From NCBI GenBank assembly GCA_038503075.1, contig JBCAML010000002.1:3224001-3288000 (forward strand): a DNA stretch of 64,000 bases, given 5' to 3'. Below the pieces are notes generated by a model. That model was given only the letters and a program-made list of their open reading frames with translations, was not told the DNA's origin and did no database searches. This DNA comes from Gyromitra esculenta. Lineage: Eukaryota > Ascomycota > Pezizomycetes > Pezizales > Discinaceae. A program made the position numbers and the translations under genes. This document shows positions 36,121-47,531 of the stretch, one piece after another (position 1 is the stretch's first letter; each line of letters begins with the position of its first letter).

Positions 36121-37929
36121 AATTCTTTGAGAGCTGAACTCGGAGCGTAATCTTGTTTATTTTGCTACAGTTTTGTTTCATTTGCATGCAGGGTTTAAAT
36201 AGCGGGTACTATTGACGATTTATTACGGGGAGCGAATGACGTTTTAGAGTCTTTCTTTCTCTCTCTAGGTTCTTTGCTATGTTCGTTTTAACCGTGGGAA
36301 CTAGCTTTCATATTTATATTTATTTAGAAGGTAATCCAGCCATGGAAGGCATATATCCATAGCGTTGAATGTTTTACAATCTTATTTTATAGAAATTGGT
36401 GCGTTATAAGTAATTATTTTTTGTACAGAGCGTCTTTTTAGGGTTTACTATACTAAATAGGCATGTAGTGATATAAATCTGGTTTGGAGTGCGCCAAATG
36501 CGAATCGCTAGAAGGTCTCTAGCGTAGCTCCGCCGTTCAGATTGATATTTTTTACTGAAAATTTGTTAGTTCAAATAGGAGTACCGGTACCCGAGTCGCT
36601 TATGGAGCTGTCTAACTGCCGAGTGCTGTTTCTTGTGCTGCGAAAATTTTATATGAGGTGAAAGTGCAGAGAACGTGACATATTTTTGAACTTGGTTACA
36701 CCAATTTCATCACGAATAATCACTCGAAGAGACAAAACGATCTCTGACCTGGGATATACACTCCAGGCGCATCTGGGGAAGTGAGACCAGTTACCCGAGT
36801 TTATATAAAGGGCAATAGGCTAAATAATAACAAACAATAGGGACCACAGGATCGTTATTCGTCATCTTGCGCAGGCTGCTCTTTTGGGTGCTCGAGATTC
36901 TGATCCTTGAGTCATCTATTAACTTCTCCCCGAAAGTAATCATTCGGCTACTTTCTTAGCTTTGATACCAATAACTCGTTGTGATTAGAAAATCAAAATA
37001 TTATGCGACGCTACAGTTTTCCGCGTTAGCAAGTAGCCGAATTGTAATCACGGCCTAGGGAAAAGTTGTAAGTGCGTTATATGAGAAGTTCGCAGTACCT
37101 GCAGGGGAACGCGTTAGGTTAGGGCTTGCTGCAGCCAAACTCAGCCAAATCTGCAGCTAAGGCTTTAGGAACCACTTTTACGAGCTCTTTCGCTAATTAC
37201 CCTCTATACTTGCTTTATTCAGATAACGTGCCGGGTAGTTGGGTTTGCCTGAGGTCTTGAGGTTATAAAATATTCCTTAGGAGTCAACTGGATGATTTTG
37301 AATAGACTACGCAGGTAATCTGAGACCGAAATTAGAAACAAAGAAAATATAAACCACGAATGTGCAAATGAATGTCTACAATGGGGAGCCAGACAGTTCA
37401 TGCTAAAACATTGTAACTTCTCATATAGTTAATATTATAAGCAACCCTAACATCTTAGCACAAAGCCGACCCTTCAAGCCAATACAGGTAATTGTAGAAT
37501 GAAAGGAATCCAAGATTAAATATTACGACAATCTCTTTAATGTTGAATTAATTCTGACATAAATCTTACGCATTGTGGTACTAGGATGGGTGGTCGAACT
37601 GGAATCCCGCTAACCTCTTTACCCACTTTTTACCTCCTGAGAGTATACCGCTAGTTTACGAAGTGAAATCATTCACCCACTGCCTACTGCTGCCCTCCAT
37701 GCAGGCTTAAACTAGCCAATCCTTTGAGTTCCCATTCACTCCAACCTTTCTACTAAAGACCCGCTCAAATTTAGCTAACACCTCGACAACCTTGTCGAGA
37801 GTGATATGCCATGGTGGTAGGAATCCACGCACCTACGGCCACAATCAACAACCCCTAGATCCAGTCAGCCGGAACCTAGCTTGGTTACTAAGTGCTTTAT
37901 GTAATACTAAAAAAATGAAGCTAACACAA
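36121..37929. other. Intergenic region
   Basis: A 1.8-kb AT-rich stretch between PUT1 and the tRNA gene. Small ORFs only; no inverted repeat of the types seen elsewhere. Confidence 0.6.
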
Positions 37930-38001
37930 GCTCTTGTGGCCAAGGGGTAAGGCGTCGCACTTGTAATGCGAAGATCTGGAGTTCAAATCTCTACTGGAGC
38001 A
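37930..38001 (+). tRNA. tRNA-Thr (anticodon TGT)
   Basis: A 72-nt cloverleaf including the discriminator A. Acceptor GCTCTTG pairs with CTGGAGC (one U-U mismatch, one wobble). The D-arm is GCC/GGC around AAGGGGTAA. The anticodon arm is TCGCA-CTTGTAA-TGCGA, giving anticodon TGT (Thr). Variable loop AGATC; T-arm TGGAG-TTCAAAT-CTCTA. No intron. A run of T8-9 follows within about 6 nt (38007-38016), a pol III terminator. The acceptor mismatch leaves some doubt about full function. Confidence 0.8.
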
Positions 38002-38005
38002 ATAA

Positions 38006-38016
38006 ATTTTTTTTTA
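38006..38016 (+). terminator. Pol III terminator of tRNA-Thr
   Basis: An uninterrupted T run directly after the tRNA 3' end. Confidence 0.75.
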
Positions 38017-38982
38017 CCAGCAAAAAGCCCCAGATCACCAGGACAATCACCTTATGCACATGACTACCGTACGTAGGGGAAAGAATCTTACCACATTCTT
38101 GTTTTTTTTTCTCGCATCTATCGTTACCACCCTACACCCTCTACCACGTCATGTTATGCAAACTGGAACTTTTTTATATATACCACGAGTGATAATTCAT
38201 GAATACGGAATGTCCATCCATACAACAGTTCCCCCTTCCCTACTTGCAATCATACATGTAGTCATAGTCACATAAATTTTTTTTCATCACATCATGGCGC
38301 ATGGCCAACCAACCAACCCCCTCACCCTTCAAAAAGCTGTTCTTAAGTAACCTGAAATTTGTACGCCTGTAGCCAAAAAAAAAAAATAGAATCCAGATTC
38401 ACTCCCATTCCCATTCCCCAACCTTGAAAAAAAAAAAGCCAACCAATAATTTTTTCGCAGGTCCCTAACCTCCAATGTTGTAGCCCCGGTTTCCTGTATG
38501 TATGCATGCATGCAAAAGGAAATGCTGAAAGAAAAAGAAGAGAAGGCAAAACCAGAACTTGTGGGATAGCGAATGATAGGGTGTATAACATAAAACGAGC
38601 GATTTGGGGGGGGAGGTAGATAGTGGTATGATGGATAGAGAATGGAAAAGGAAAAAAGATAGGAGGTAATAAGCACACAATGAAGAGAAAAAGAGAAAAA
38701 TAGAACAAATAGTGCGTGAACCCAGCTCCTTGCTTTGAAAAGTTCAAACAGCGAAAATAAAATATAGAAAAGGGAAAGGTAGCAGCGCCGATCAAAAACC
38801 CATCCAGCAAACATAGCCTCCCTTTTTTTGAAGTGAATAATAAAAAGAGGTATCGAAAATAGCATAACAAAAAAATCCAGATATATAGAAAAATGACCCC
38901 CACCAAGATGAAAAATGGCAAAGCAAACATACAAAAAAACCCAGAGCCTACAAAACTACAGACAAAGCCGCCACCAGAAGAA
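38017..38982. other. 3' flank of NBP2
   Basis: About 1 kb rich in homopolymer A and purine runs on the + strand, probably the 3' UTR and terminator of NBP2. Hydrophobic-looking minus-strand ORFs here (38329-39080) arise from T-rich DNA and overlap the end of NBP2 out of frame. A TACATGTA palindrome is at 38253-38260. Confidence 0.6.
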
Positions 38983-41058
38983 TTAACGCACTTGTAGATT
39001 CCTCTCCTTCCCCGCTGTTCCCCGGAAATCCAGTTCCGATCTACCATCACCCTGCCGTTCCGGGGCATCATAATACACATCTTCTATTCCATTCGGCCCC
39101 CCGCTTCCAGCTATAATCCCTAAACCTTTTTGTATCCCATTGTCGCCATCATGTTCTTCATCCTCCCGTCGATAATGGTGACCTGACTCATCAAATCGTC
39201 CGCCCCTTAATCGAGGAGTGGCAGATTCCTCCGCGACCGCCCGTTCTTGTTCTCGCTGCAACTGTGCGATGCGCTCTTTGTGGTTGCTCATTGTTGGGGT
39301 TTCGCTTCCTGTTAGGTCTGGCGAGCTTTTAGCGCGCATGTGGATAGGGTTATCTGGTGGGTGATCGGTGGGGTAGTGAAATTGGTATGGGTAAGGGTGA
39401 ACGTCCTGTGAAGATGTCGAGAACGTAGAGATTATGGGTGGATTGTGGCTGCTGTTGCCATTACTAGCATTTAATGTGAGATCACTTGTTGAAGGTCCTG
39501 TTGGTGTACCGGAGATGGGCGTCATAGTGCTCGAATCCAGAGACTCGAGGTATGAAGGCCGGAGATCGCGGAGAAGTCGAACGTATTCTTCGGGAACGAG
39601 GCCCGATTCTCCTATTATCTATTAGCAATAAATCCCAGCCATCCGCTATCTTTTCCCATAGTTCAAAATCCATGCAATAAAAACCCTAGGTTCCTTCAGG
39701 CCAAGGGGAGAAATTCGCCTACCGGTTTTGGGATCTTCTGCAACCAGCCAACCCATTCCATGCCTGTAACTAACCCACACAACCTGCCCCTCCACCAATG
39801 GAAGTTCATTTTCATTTTCCCTTGTAAAATCAAACAGCGCAACAGCCTTTCCGTGCATCTCTTCATCTGGACTCGCAATCGTAAACTGATAATCCCTGCT
39901 AAACCTGCTATCCTCATCGTCGAATTCCTCACCTTCATCCTCATCATCATATTCGCGCCCATCCTCGTCCGAATAATGATGTTGATGGGAATAGTATTGC
40001 GGGTCATCCGGGTCGTATTCTTCTTCGCCTTCTGGGTGGTTGTACAGCTCGTCACCGGGTTCTCCACCGGCAAGATCCGTGCGGCGTCCAGCGCGGGTGG
40101 TATAGTAATCTCCACCAGGAGCGATCCCGTTCTCGATCGCAGATCTTCGATCCCCGTCCCATTCGTCACCATGACTCCCCGCAGCAAAGTGCTGGAGGGT
40201 AGTAGGCGTGATAACGTTTTTACTCTGCACCCTATTGTGTTGGCTACTTTGTAGATGCGCCGCAGAAGACTTGTGTTTTCTGTGCTTTGGCATCACCACA
40301 GGACTTTGCAAATCTTCATCCTCGCTCCATGGCGGACCATCGGAAAAATTGAGAGGTGGCAGCTGGGTCATGGGTCGCCGCGCGACAGACGAATCACCCC
40401 ATCCTATCCCACCCGAGGCCTGGGCAGCCGTGTCGAAAGAAGGATAGGCTGGGTCAGACAGTCGACGGTACCCACTCCCGCCGCCGGTGAACCAAGAACC
40501 AGGGCCCCCAGATTCGAAATACTGTGAACTACGCTGTGAACCGGCGGGGGTGGATAGACCCGAGGCGAGCGAAGGACCGTAGTGTAGCGGGTGCAATGCG
40601 GGATATGCAAAGTCTCGGACGGAAGTGTACGGTAATGAGGACGCGAACTGTGGATGAAAGGAATCGCGATTGGCCGACAGTGTCGAAATCATGGAGATTC
40701 GAGAGGCCTGTGGAGGTGGAAAGGATGGAATACGGTGTTTACCTGCTGGAGGAGAAGAAGACGCTGGAGAAGCAGTTATTGTAAAAGAAGGGGAAGGAGA
40801 AGCAGGTGGAGGTTGGTTTGGAGTTGGAGGATTTCTTGACGGATTTGAAGAGGCAGAAAGACGCTTTTCCGCTGGAGAAGTCGACGGGAGCAGCATCGAG
40901 TTGCGAGCCGAGACAGTAGTTCCAGATGAGGATTGTTCTGCACCAGCAGTAACGGAGGAGTAAGGAGACTGAGAAGGAACGGAAAGGGGAGGAGGAGGGG
41001 GGTGGGGATGAGAGGAAGAAATGGTCGTGACAGCGGCAACGGCGGTAGGAGAGGCCAT
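38983..41058 (-). CDS. NBP2: SH3-domain adaptor, Nbp2-like
   Basis: Adaptor that in yeast links the phosphatase Ptc1 to stress MAP kinases. Two exons, 41058-39723 and 39611-38983 (654 residues). A long disordered Ser/Pro-rich N-terminus (1-about 300) and an acidic/His/Tyr tract (about 330-385, DEDGREYDDEDEGEEFDDED) precede the hallmark YQFTIASPDEEMHGKAV and a single SH3 domain (about 404-457: ALFDFTRENENELPLVEG, VSYRHGMGWLVAEDPKTG, ESGLVPEEYVRLL). The intron (111 nt) splits the SH3 domain at TG/ESG; the acceptor at 39612 is the one that restores GLVPEEYV. The C-terminus is disordered with a KERIAQLQREQERAV helix. The yeast homologue is far smaller, but filamentous versions are long. Confidence 0.9.
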
Positions 41059-42894
41059 ATTGATGGAAACTGGGGAGAGAAAGGGTGGGGGGGAGGGGAG
41101 GGGAGGGGAGGAGGAGTTGGTGATGGATGCGGGGAGAGCTAGTGGTTGAAGGATGATGTGACGATGTATGGGTGTGAAGGTGGAAGGTGGAAGGTGTAAA
41201 TTTGTGAGGGTGTGAATGTAGTATGGGTGGGCGTAGGCGTGGGCGAGGGCAGGTGTATGAGGATGTATGAGGATGTATGTATGTATGTATGTATGTGTGG
41301 TGAAAGAAAATTCGACAGCGCGGGGGAAACCTATGTAATGTATGATGAACGGGCTAAAAAGAGAACGTGTGAAGGAAAAGGTGAAATATCAAAGCGGAAG
41401 CGCGACTTTGACTATCTCTTGGAATGGTTGGGATTGGGGGGGGTGGAAAGAATTGTTATCGTGTGCGGCGGTGTGCTGTCTGTACCTGGAGCAGTGCAGC
41501 GACGTATGTACTGTACTGACTGACTGACTGAATGCGAAAGGTTCAGAACGCAGCAGAGCAGAGCAGGCGTCCAGCAGCCAAACGCTCAACAAGGAGGAGA
41601 AGGCGGAGGGAGAGTGGGGGATGTACCGAAGGAGGGGGTGAACGGACGGAGCTGTAGACGAACAGGACGCGCGCAGCAGAGACACTGTGAGGAGGGTCTT
41701 CCAGCGATCCGAGGGTTGATTGAGAGTGTCTAATTTGATTGAGATTGTCCCGCGAGAGTGTTGCGTGCCTGGCTGCTTGCGTGCTGCTGGATGGAAGGTT
41801 GAAGGGAACGCCCAGGTCCACACACCCTCTCACTCACTCAACACCCCTCCACTCCCTCCCCACTCCCCACCCCCCCATCAAGCCAAACGCCGCCCCAAAT
41901 CCCCGGGAAAGGTGAAATCATACCCATCCAAAAAAAAACCCCCGCCTTCTAATCAATAAACAATAAAGCTCCAGGCTTCTATAAAGTAACCAAAACGGTG
42001 CCTGTGCCCTTCTACGTTCATTTATGCTCATAATTCTCCTACGTATTGTCTGCCATATCCCAAGATACCTAAGCTACATGTATCTACATTCTCTTTTCAC
42101 CCTCCCCTCACCCATCCCTGGACAGCTTTTACCGAAAGAGAGATCAGATTTGAATATATGTACATGTGGTTAAACTACATGTATGTAACTTTTGCCTGCC
42201 ATCAATTCCTCAGGTCACTCACCCCCTCGCATGCTGCTTGACAATCAAACGGCCGAACGTTCCCCGGAAGGGCTGTGTCTGGCTGCGTGCATCCATTCGC
42301 TTGCGCCTTTTGATGATGTCTCTCTTCCTCTCCTCCCTTTCTCTTTCCTTTTTCTCCTCGTGCGTCGTCCATCAATTGCTATTTTTAGCAGCAGCACTAA
42401 CGCTGGGTCTTGGCAGCACTGCTTGACCCTGTTACACCCATCTCCGCCTTGTCGCTTTTCAACCACCAACAACCTCTCTTTTTTTTCCCCCTTCTTCCCG
42501 CCAGACTGGCAACCTTCATCATCAATATCATCATCACCCTCGAGGACAACAAGAACAACAACAAGGATAACGATAAACATCGGACAACAGTGGCAATAAA
42601 GTTCGCTGCTATCGTCCACAAACTGCTAAACAGGTGTGTATTCACCTTCTCCTCTTTCATGTCTGATTGCGTTTTCTTCGCGTTTCCGATGAAGCCCTTT
42701 GTTCACCCCTCTCACTCCACCCCCCTCTACCCCGCAGCATGCGCAGCATGATGAGCCTTAAAATATTGGAGCTGTCTTAGGTATTCAGTACCAATGACGA
42801 CAGAAACTAATTATACGCAAAAACCTGATCACTGCCTCTTTCTCGCACTTTGACACATTTTGCACGAATCGCACAAGTGAAACAAATCGCTAAC
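41059..42894. promoter_or_regulatory. Divergent spacer, NBP2 / SSU72
   Basis: A 1.8-kb promoter region. Next to NBP2 is a G-rich run (41083-41112; several G4 tracts separated by single bases), an ATGT microsatellite (about 41271-41297) and a TGAC repeat (about 41512-41531). Next to SSU72 are C/T-rich tracts (about 42310-42365 and 42470-42540). Two TACATGTA palindromes (42075-42082, 42176-42183) lie between. Confidence 0.65.
41271..41297. repeat. ATGT microsatellite
   Basis: Consecutive ATGT units in the NBP2 upstream region. Confidence 0.9.
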
Positions 42895-44375
42895 ATGCCC
42901 CCCCGCGTCTCGGCCACAGCAGGAAGAAAAAATAAATATCCATCAGGAACAGATCCTCGAACAATCGAGATGCAAGTTCAGCCACCAGTTCAGGCAACAC
43001 CGGTGGCGGCAGTGGCTGATACTGTCCTTCCCGATGGGATTGAGAATGAAAAGAAAGATTTCCCACTGAAGTTCTGCACAGTGTGTGCTAGTAACCAAAA
43101 TCGGTTTGTCACCACCCCCTCATCTAATTGCCCCTGATATATACATCCAATCAGCAGTTGCGGTGTATTTTTTTTCGCCTTGATTCCTTTTTATTTGTCA
43201 ATCTGTAGAGATGATTTTATTCAATGTGATGGGTGGGAGAGTGGACATGAGGATAAAGAAGGATAAAGGTTCTGCAGTCCCTGGTGTTCAGCCTTATGAT
43301 CTTGCCCCCGGTAGCGTCATGGAGGTTGCGAGTACTGTGTATGACGTCTCAATCGGGTGGACCTCCCCGTCAGGCACGATACAAAACAGGCGTCTGGTGT
43401 GACGGGAAAATGGCCCTTTTACACTGCCATGTATCAGTGATGATATTCAACTCAAATACTTGAGTGATTGATCAGAGAAGGGGGTCTATCGATTGAGACA
43501 CTCCCATACACAGATACTCTTTTCCTTATTTCCACATATACCCTCACCGCATCTCATCTCATCTATCAGACCGAGAGAAAAGACTTTGTATCAAATGCAT
43601 ACAATAAATCAAAGAAGAAAACCAAACCCTGTTCAATATGACGCCCCTCAGCCATTATGATTCCAAGTACTGAGACCCCCTTCTCGTGTGACAGCTCGAT
43701 GGAAGCCCATCTCGTCCTCTCACTCGCGGACTACCCCGTAATCTCATTCGGCACCGGTTCCGCCGTCCGCCTTCCAGGACCGTCAATCGATAAACCCAAC
43801 ATTTACGCCTTCAACAGCACTACCTACGATGAGATGTACCAAGAACTCAAATACAAAGACCCGCGACTCTACACCGCGAATGGGCTCTTGGGAATGCTGG
43901 ATCGTAACCGACGCATCAAGGGGAGCCCCGAGCGATGGCAAGACTGGAAAGTCGGTGTCCCGCGCAAAGATGGTGGAGTTGAAGACGGCGTTGTTGACGT
44001 CGTTATTACCTGTGAAGAGCGGTGCTGGGATATCGTTGTTGAAGGTATCTACCCCTGCCCTCCCGTCTCCACTTACTATTATTCTATAAATCTAATAAAA
44101 GAGGGTTAGATTTGCTCAATCGTAATTCACCACTAAACCGGTTAGTACATATCATCAACGTCGATATCAAAGATAACCACGAAGAAGCCGTCGTGGGCGG
44201 GAAGGGTATTCTCGAATTAGCAAATATGCTCACTACCGCCGCAAAAGAGGAGCGAGAGAAGCTTGGAGAGGGGTTCATGAGAGAGTCCGTCGATAAGAGG
44301 GTTCCGGAAGTATTGGCCATGTGGCAGGAGAAGTTTCCGAACTTACCGGCGTTGTGGACTGTGGGGTATTTTTGA
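42895..44375 (+). CDS. SSU72: RNA polymerase II CTD phosphatase Ssu72
   Basis: Dephosphorylates Ser5-P (and Ser7-P) of the Pol II CTD within the cleavage/polyadenylation factor; nuclear. Three exons: 42895-43103, 43695-44044 and 44110-44375 (274 residues). An N-terminal extension of about 60 residues precedes the phosphatase signature [16 protein letters not shown] (C-x5-R-S); the Arg codon is split CG/C by intron 1. Other blocks: [68 protein letters not shown] (general-acid Asp region), [14 protein letters not shown] and the C-terminal WTVGYF. Intron 1 is 591 nt, the longest in the window; it contains a 63-codon ORF (43211-43402) that I consider accidental because direct joining gives the exact family sequence. 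Confidence 0.95.
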
Positions 44376-45494
44376 GGGGGGGGAGATGGTAGTTGGGGTT
44401 TTACGTTGGGATTGGCGTTTTTTTTTTTTTCTTTGGCAAGAGAGAGAAGTAGTGAGCGGTCGGGGGATCTGGTTGGAGGCTGGACGTTTTATCTGATATC
44501 GGGCGGGTGCGGGCATGAGGTTCTAATGTAATACCTGAGATAACATGCTTTTTTTCCTTTTTCATGCTAGTTACAGAGTCGTTTTTGAGGTGGGTTTCTT
44601 TGAAATATGGCTGGGCTGGGCTGGGTATGGCGCTTGGGTACATACAAGCTCTGTCCTACTCTAGAGTATGTTGACGAGCAGAAGGAGAAAGCAATGACGT
44701 ATATCCCCCTTTTTTAAATTTCTTCTTCTTTTTGCTTTTGATATTTGTTGTGGTGTGATCACTTTTCTTTTCGTTTTTGCATATTGGATCGAGTGACCCT
44801 GTGTGCTTCGGATTAGCCGTTACCCGGTACCTCATCTGGATCCAATAGACGCGCTTGGCGGCGAGCTGATCCGGGTTACTACCTTTAAATGGTCCGCTGG
44901 GGAGGATTTCCTGGGTGGGGCTTTAAATTAATATCTGCATAGATGAACGAATATATTAGGTACTATGACTGATCATGATGGTATTGCTTTGTGATTCTAG
45001 AGGTGATTATCAATCGACGTGGTACGGTACCGGTATGACCGAGATTACGGTGCGGTTAGATCTTGGGTTTATTTTACTGCCGAGTATTTAATCTTGGAGC
45101 TGAGAATTGGGAATTCCCGCGGATTTTAGGGCTTCCGCTGTCTCTGTTTGACCTGAGCAAATTACTTTGCTGGCCAGCGAGTGACAGCTGGTGTGCTGTT
45201 TGTCGTACTGCTACACAACACATGCACGTAAGCAGGGTAGCATGTAGCACAGCCTCCACTTACCTGCTCAAGTTACCCGGAAACGCGGCATTCCAAGGAT
45301 CCATTGCGCCCGTCTTGGCAGCAACGCGTGGGTTGCGCAGTTGCAATACCCTGACTTCCAACTTCCAACATCCCGACACAGCTCCCCCCCTATCTTGACC
45401 TCCACCTTCACCTCCACCTCCACACTTACTTCACTTCCGCTCTCTCTAACAAGAGTTTAATCAAAGAGCTTCACAGAACACAACTCAGCTTAGC
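44376..45494. other. Intergenic region
   Basis: A 1.1-kb spacer between tandem genes. T-rich terminator-like DNA follows SSU72 and a CCTCCACCT-rich stretch precedes the verprolin ATG. No gene. Confidence 0.6.
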
Positions 45495-46860
45495 ATGCCT
45501 GCTCCACCACCCCCTCCTCCACCGCTCCCATCCTTCGGTGGTGGCCCTCCCCCGCCACCCCCTCCACCACCTGGCGGAGCTCCACTTCCCCGCCCAACAG
45601 CGGGTCGGGTATCTCCCCTAATAACGAATATGCACAAAAGAGGTCAAGCATCTAACCTTCCAGTCCAGGGCTCGCTCAATAGCGACATTACAAAAGGAAT
45701 CAAGCTTCGCAAAGCCGTGACGAATGACCGTAGCGCTCCAATCGTTGCTGGGAAAGCCGCCGATGGACCTGTCGGAGGGGGGTTAGCGAAACCGCCGTCT
45801 TTCGGAGCACCCCCTGTGCCTGGTGGTATGCCGAGGATTCCAAGCGGTAGTGCCCCAAGGACCCCGAGCGGTGGTGCGCCTCCGAGACCTAGGGCAAGTA
45901 GTGGGAGTTATGGCGCGCAAGAGAATAGCAGTAAGGTGTTCCCATCAGAACCGGCTCCGCAGCTGGCGGGGTTATTCGCTGGGGGGATGCCAAAGTTGCG
46001 AAGCCGCGGTGGAGGGGTGAATACTGGTGGTGCGTACCCCCTATCTACGCATTCGTTTAAATCTCGAATTTTCTATCCCTAATTACAGCGTAATGTTGCC
46101 CGATGGGCTCTGGCCGGAGACTAACTTTACGTAGCATCCCGTGATTCTACGTATTCCGACACCTCCGACACCAACACCACGCCTCTACGGTCTGTATCAG
46201 CATCCTTTAAACCTTCTACATTCCCTTCTCGGGTCCCCAGTCACCGCCCAACAGTCCCATCTGTACCCTCAGCACCCAATTTTCGTAAGCCACCCCCGGC
46301 GCCAATTAAGCGACCCGCAACCTCATTCCCCCTCCACCAATCACAACCCAATAGTCCACCACGCACAACACCACCACTACCCCCGCTTCCACCAGGCTCC
46401 CTCGCGCCTCGGCCTCCTGTCCCAGCATTCCGTAAAACTCCCTCACCCACTCCCTCACACGGCGCACCTAACAGTGCCCCTCCACCGCCACCATCTCCGT
46501 TAAATAGCGTATTAAGACCACCGAGTGTCCCCCGCCTGCCACCCCCACCCCCACCCCCACCGCAGCCCCCAACCAATGGCGCTTCGCCCCACCCTTCTGC
46601 GCCCCCTCCACCTCCACCTCCACCACCAGCAGCGCAAACGGGGGGAGGGGGAGGGGGGGGGAGAAACTGGAACGATACGAGCAGTTTCACGTTATCGGGG
46701 CCAGGGAAGGCAGGAAGGAAGATTGTTATCGATGATAAAAGGTGGAAATTTACTCGCGAACAGGATCTGCCGGGCCCGAGACCATTCACGGGGATGGTGA
46801 AAGTATATAGGAGCGGGAGGGGGAGTTCGGTGCCATTGGATTTGAAGAGTTTGGAGTGAT
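45495..46860 (+). CDS. VRP1: Verprolin / WIP-family actin regulator, with apparent +1 frameshift near the 3' end
   Basis: Binds G-actin and WASP at endocytic patches. Exon 1 is 45495-46026 (or 46029; two in-frame donors, GTGGTG or GTGCGT), exon 2 starts at 46135. It starts with polyproline (MPAPPPPPPPLPSFGGG), then a WH2-type actin site (about 50-75, SDITKGIKLRKAVTNDRSAP). The middle is Pro-rich with profilin/SH3-type runs, then a C-terminal WASP-binding block RWKFTREQDLPGPRPFTGMVK. Read literally, that frame hits TAG at 46809-46811 (MVKSI stop). The conserved end VYRSGRGSSVPLDLKSLE lies in the next frame (46804-46857, stop 46858-46860), implying one surplus A in the AAAA at 46800-46803. This could be an assembly or homopolymer error, a real truncating allele, or frameshifting. 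Confidence 0.85.
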
Positions 46861-47531
46861 CGATGGTGGGCGGAGAAGCTGAGACGAGACGAAAGAAAGG
46901 ACGAGAGAGAGGGCGGATTAGATACCTTGGCTGTGTAGAAAGGTTGTTTTTGGTTGTTTTTTTTTGGGATCCGGAGGAGGTTAGTTCTGGCTTTTTCTCC
47001 CGTTTGCTTGGTTTCTCTGTGAGGTCTTTATTATTATTTATTTTCTTTTTCTTTTTCTTTTTTGTTTGCGGCTTTGTTTGAGTATATTTCATTGAAATTC
47101 TTTGTTCACTTTATTTTACCCCCCCCCGTGTTGGTTTAGGAGTAAGGGTGTGTTATGCTATGTAGAGGAAATAACTAGTCTAGCTTGTTGTAGTAAAAGG
47201 GGAGGGAAAAAGTCAATATATGATAAGTTTCGTTGATCGATTCAATGCTGCTACGGAGAGTCTTAGCAGGGAATAGGGTGCGTGACTAGAAGGGGAACTA
47301 AAGTAAAACGAAGCCAAGGGGAACATCTACAGTGGCGATGTAACAAGCAAAGGTGCAAGCCATCAGAATCTAGCACAAAGGAAAACCAATAAGGCTATTC
47401 CCTATTGGTTACCCGGGCTGAGACTTCTAACGTCAGCCAGTCTGCACAACCTCTCACTCGGCCACTTGTTACACAAAACCAGCACAACCAACGTCACAGA
47501 ACACTCCGATCAAACACCCCAACCACAAACG
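46861..47531. promoter_or_regulatory. Spacer with paired inverted CCAAT boxes
   Basis: A 671-nt stretch. CCAAT at 47386-47390 and ATTGG at 47404-47408 form an inverted pair (CCAATA...TATTGG) about 125 nt upstream of the next ATG, a plausible HAP/NF-Y site pair. Confidence 0.55.

Noticed and set aside
38329..39080. Two long hydrophobic minus-strand ORFs
   Set aside because: They lie in T-rich 3' DNA and overlap the end of NBP2 in another frame; the hydrophobic look is due to Phe/Leu/Ser codons from T-rich sequence.
42166..42751. Overlapping ORFs upstream of SSU72
   Set aside because: They derive from C/T-rich promoter DNA, start with non-conserved codons and show no domain.
43211..43402. 63-codon ORF in SSU72 intron 1 as a possible exon
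   Set aside because: Direct joining of exons 1 and 2 reproduces the Ssu72 signature without insertion.
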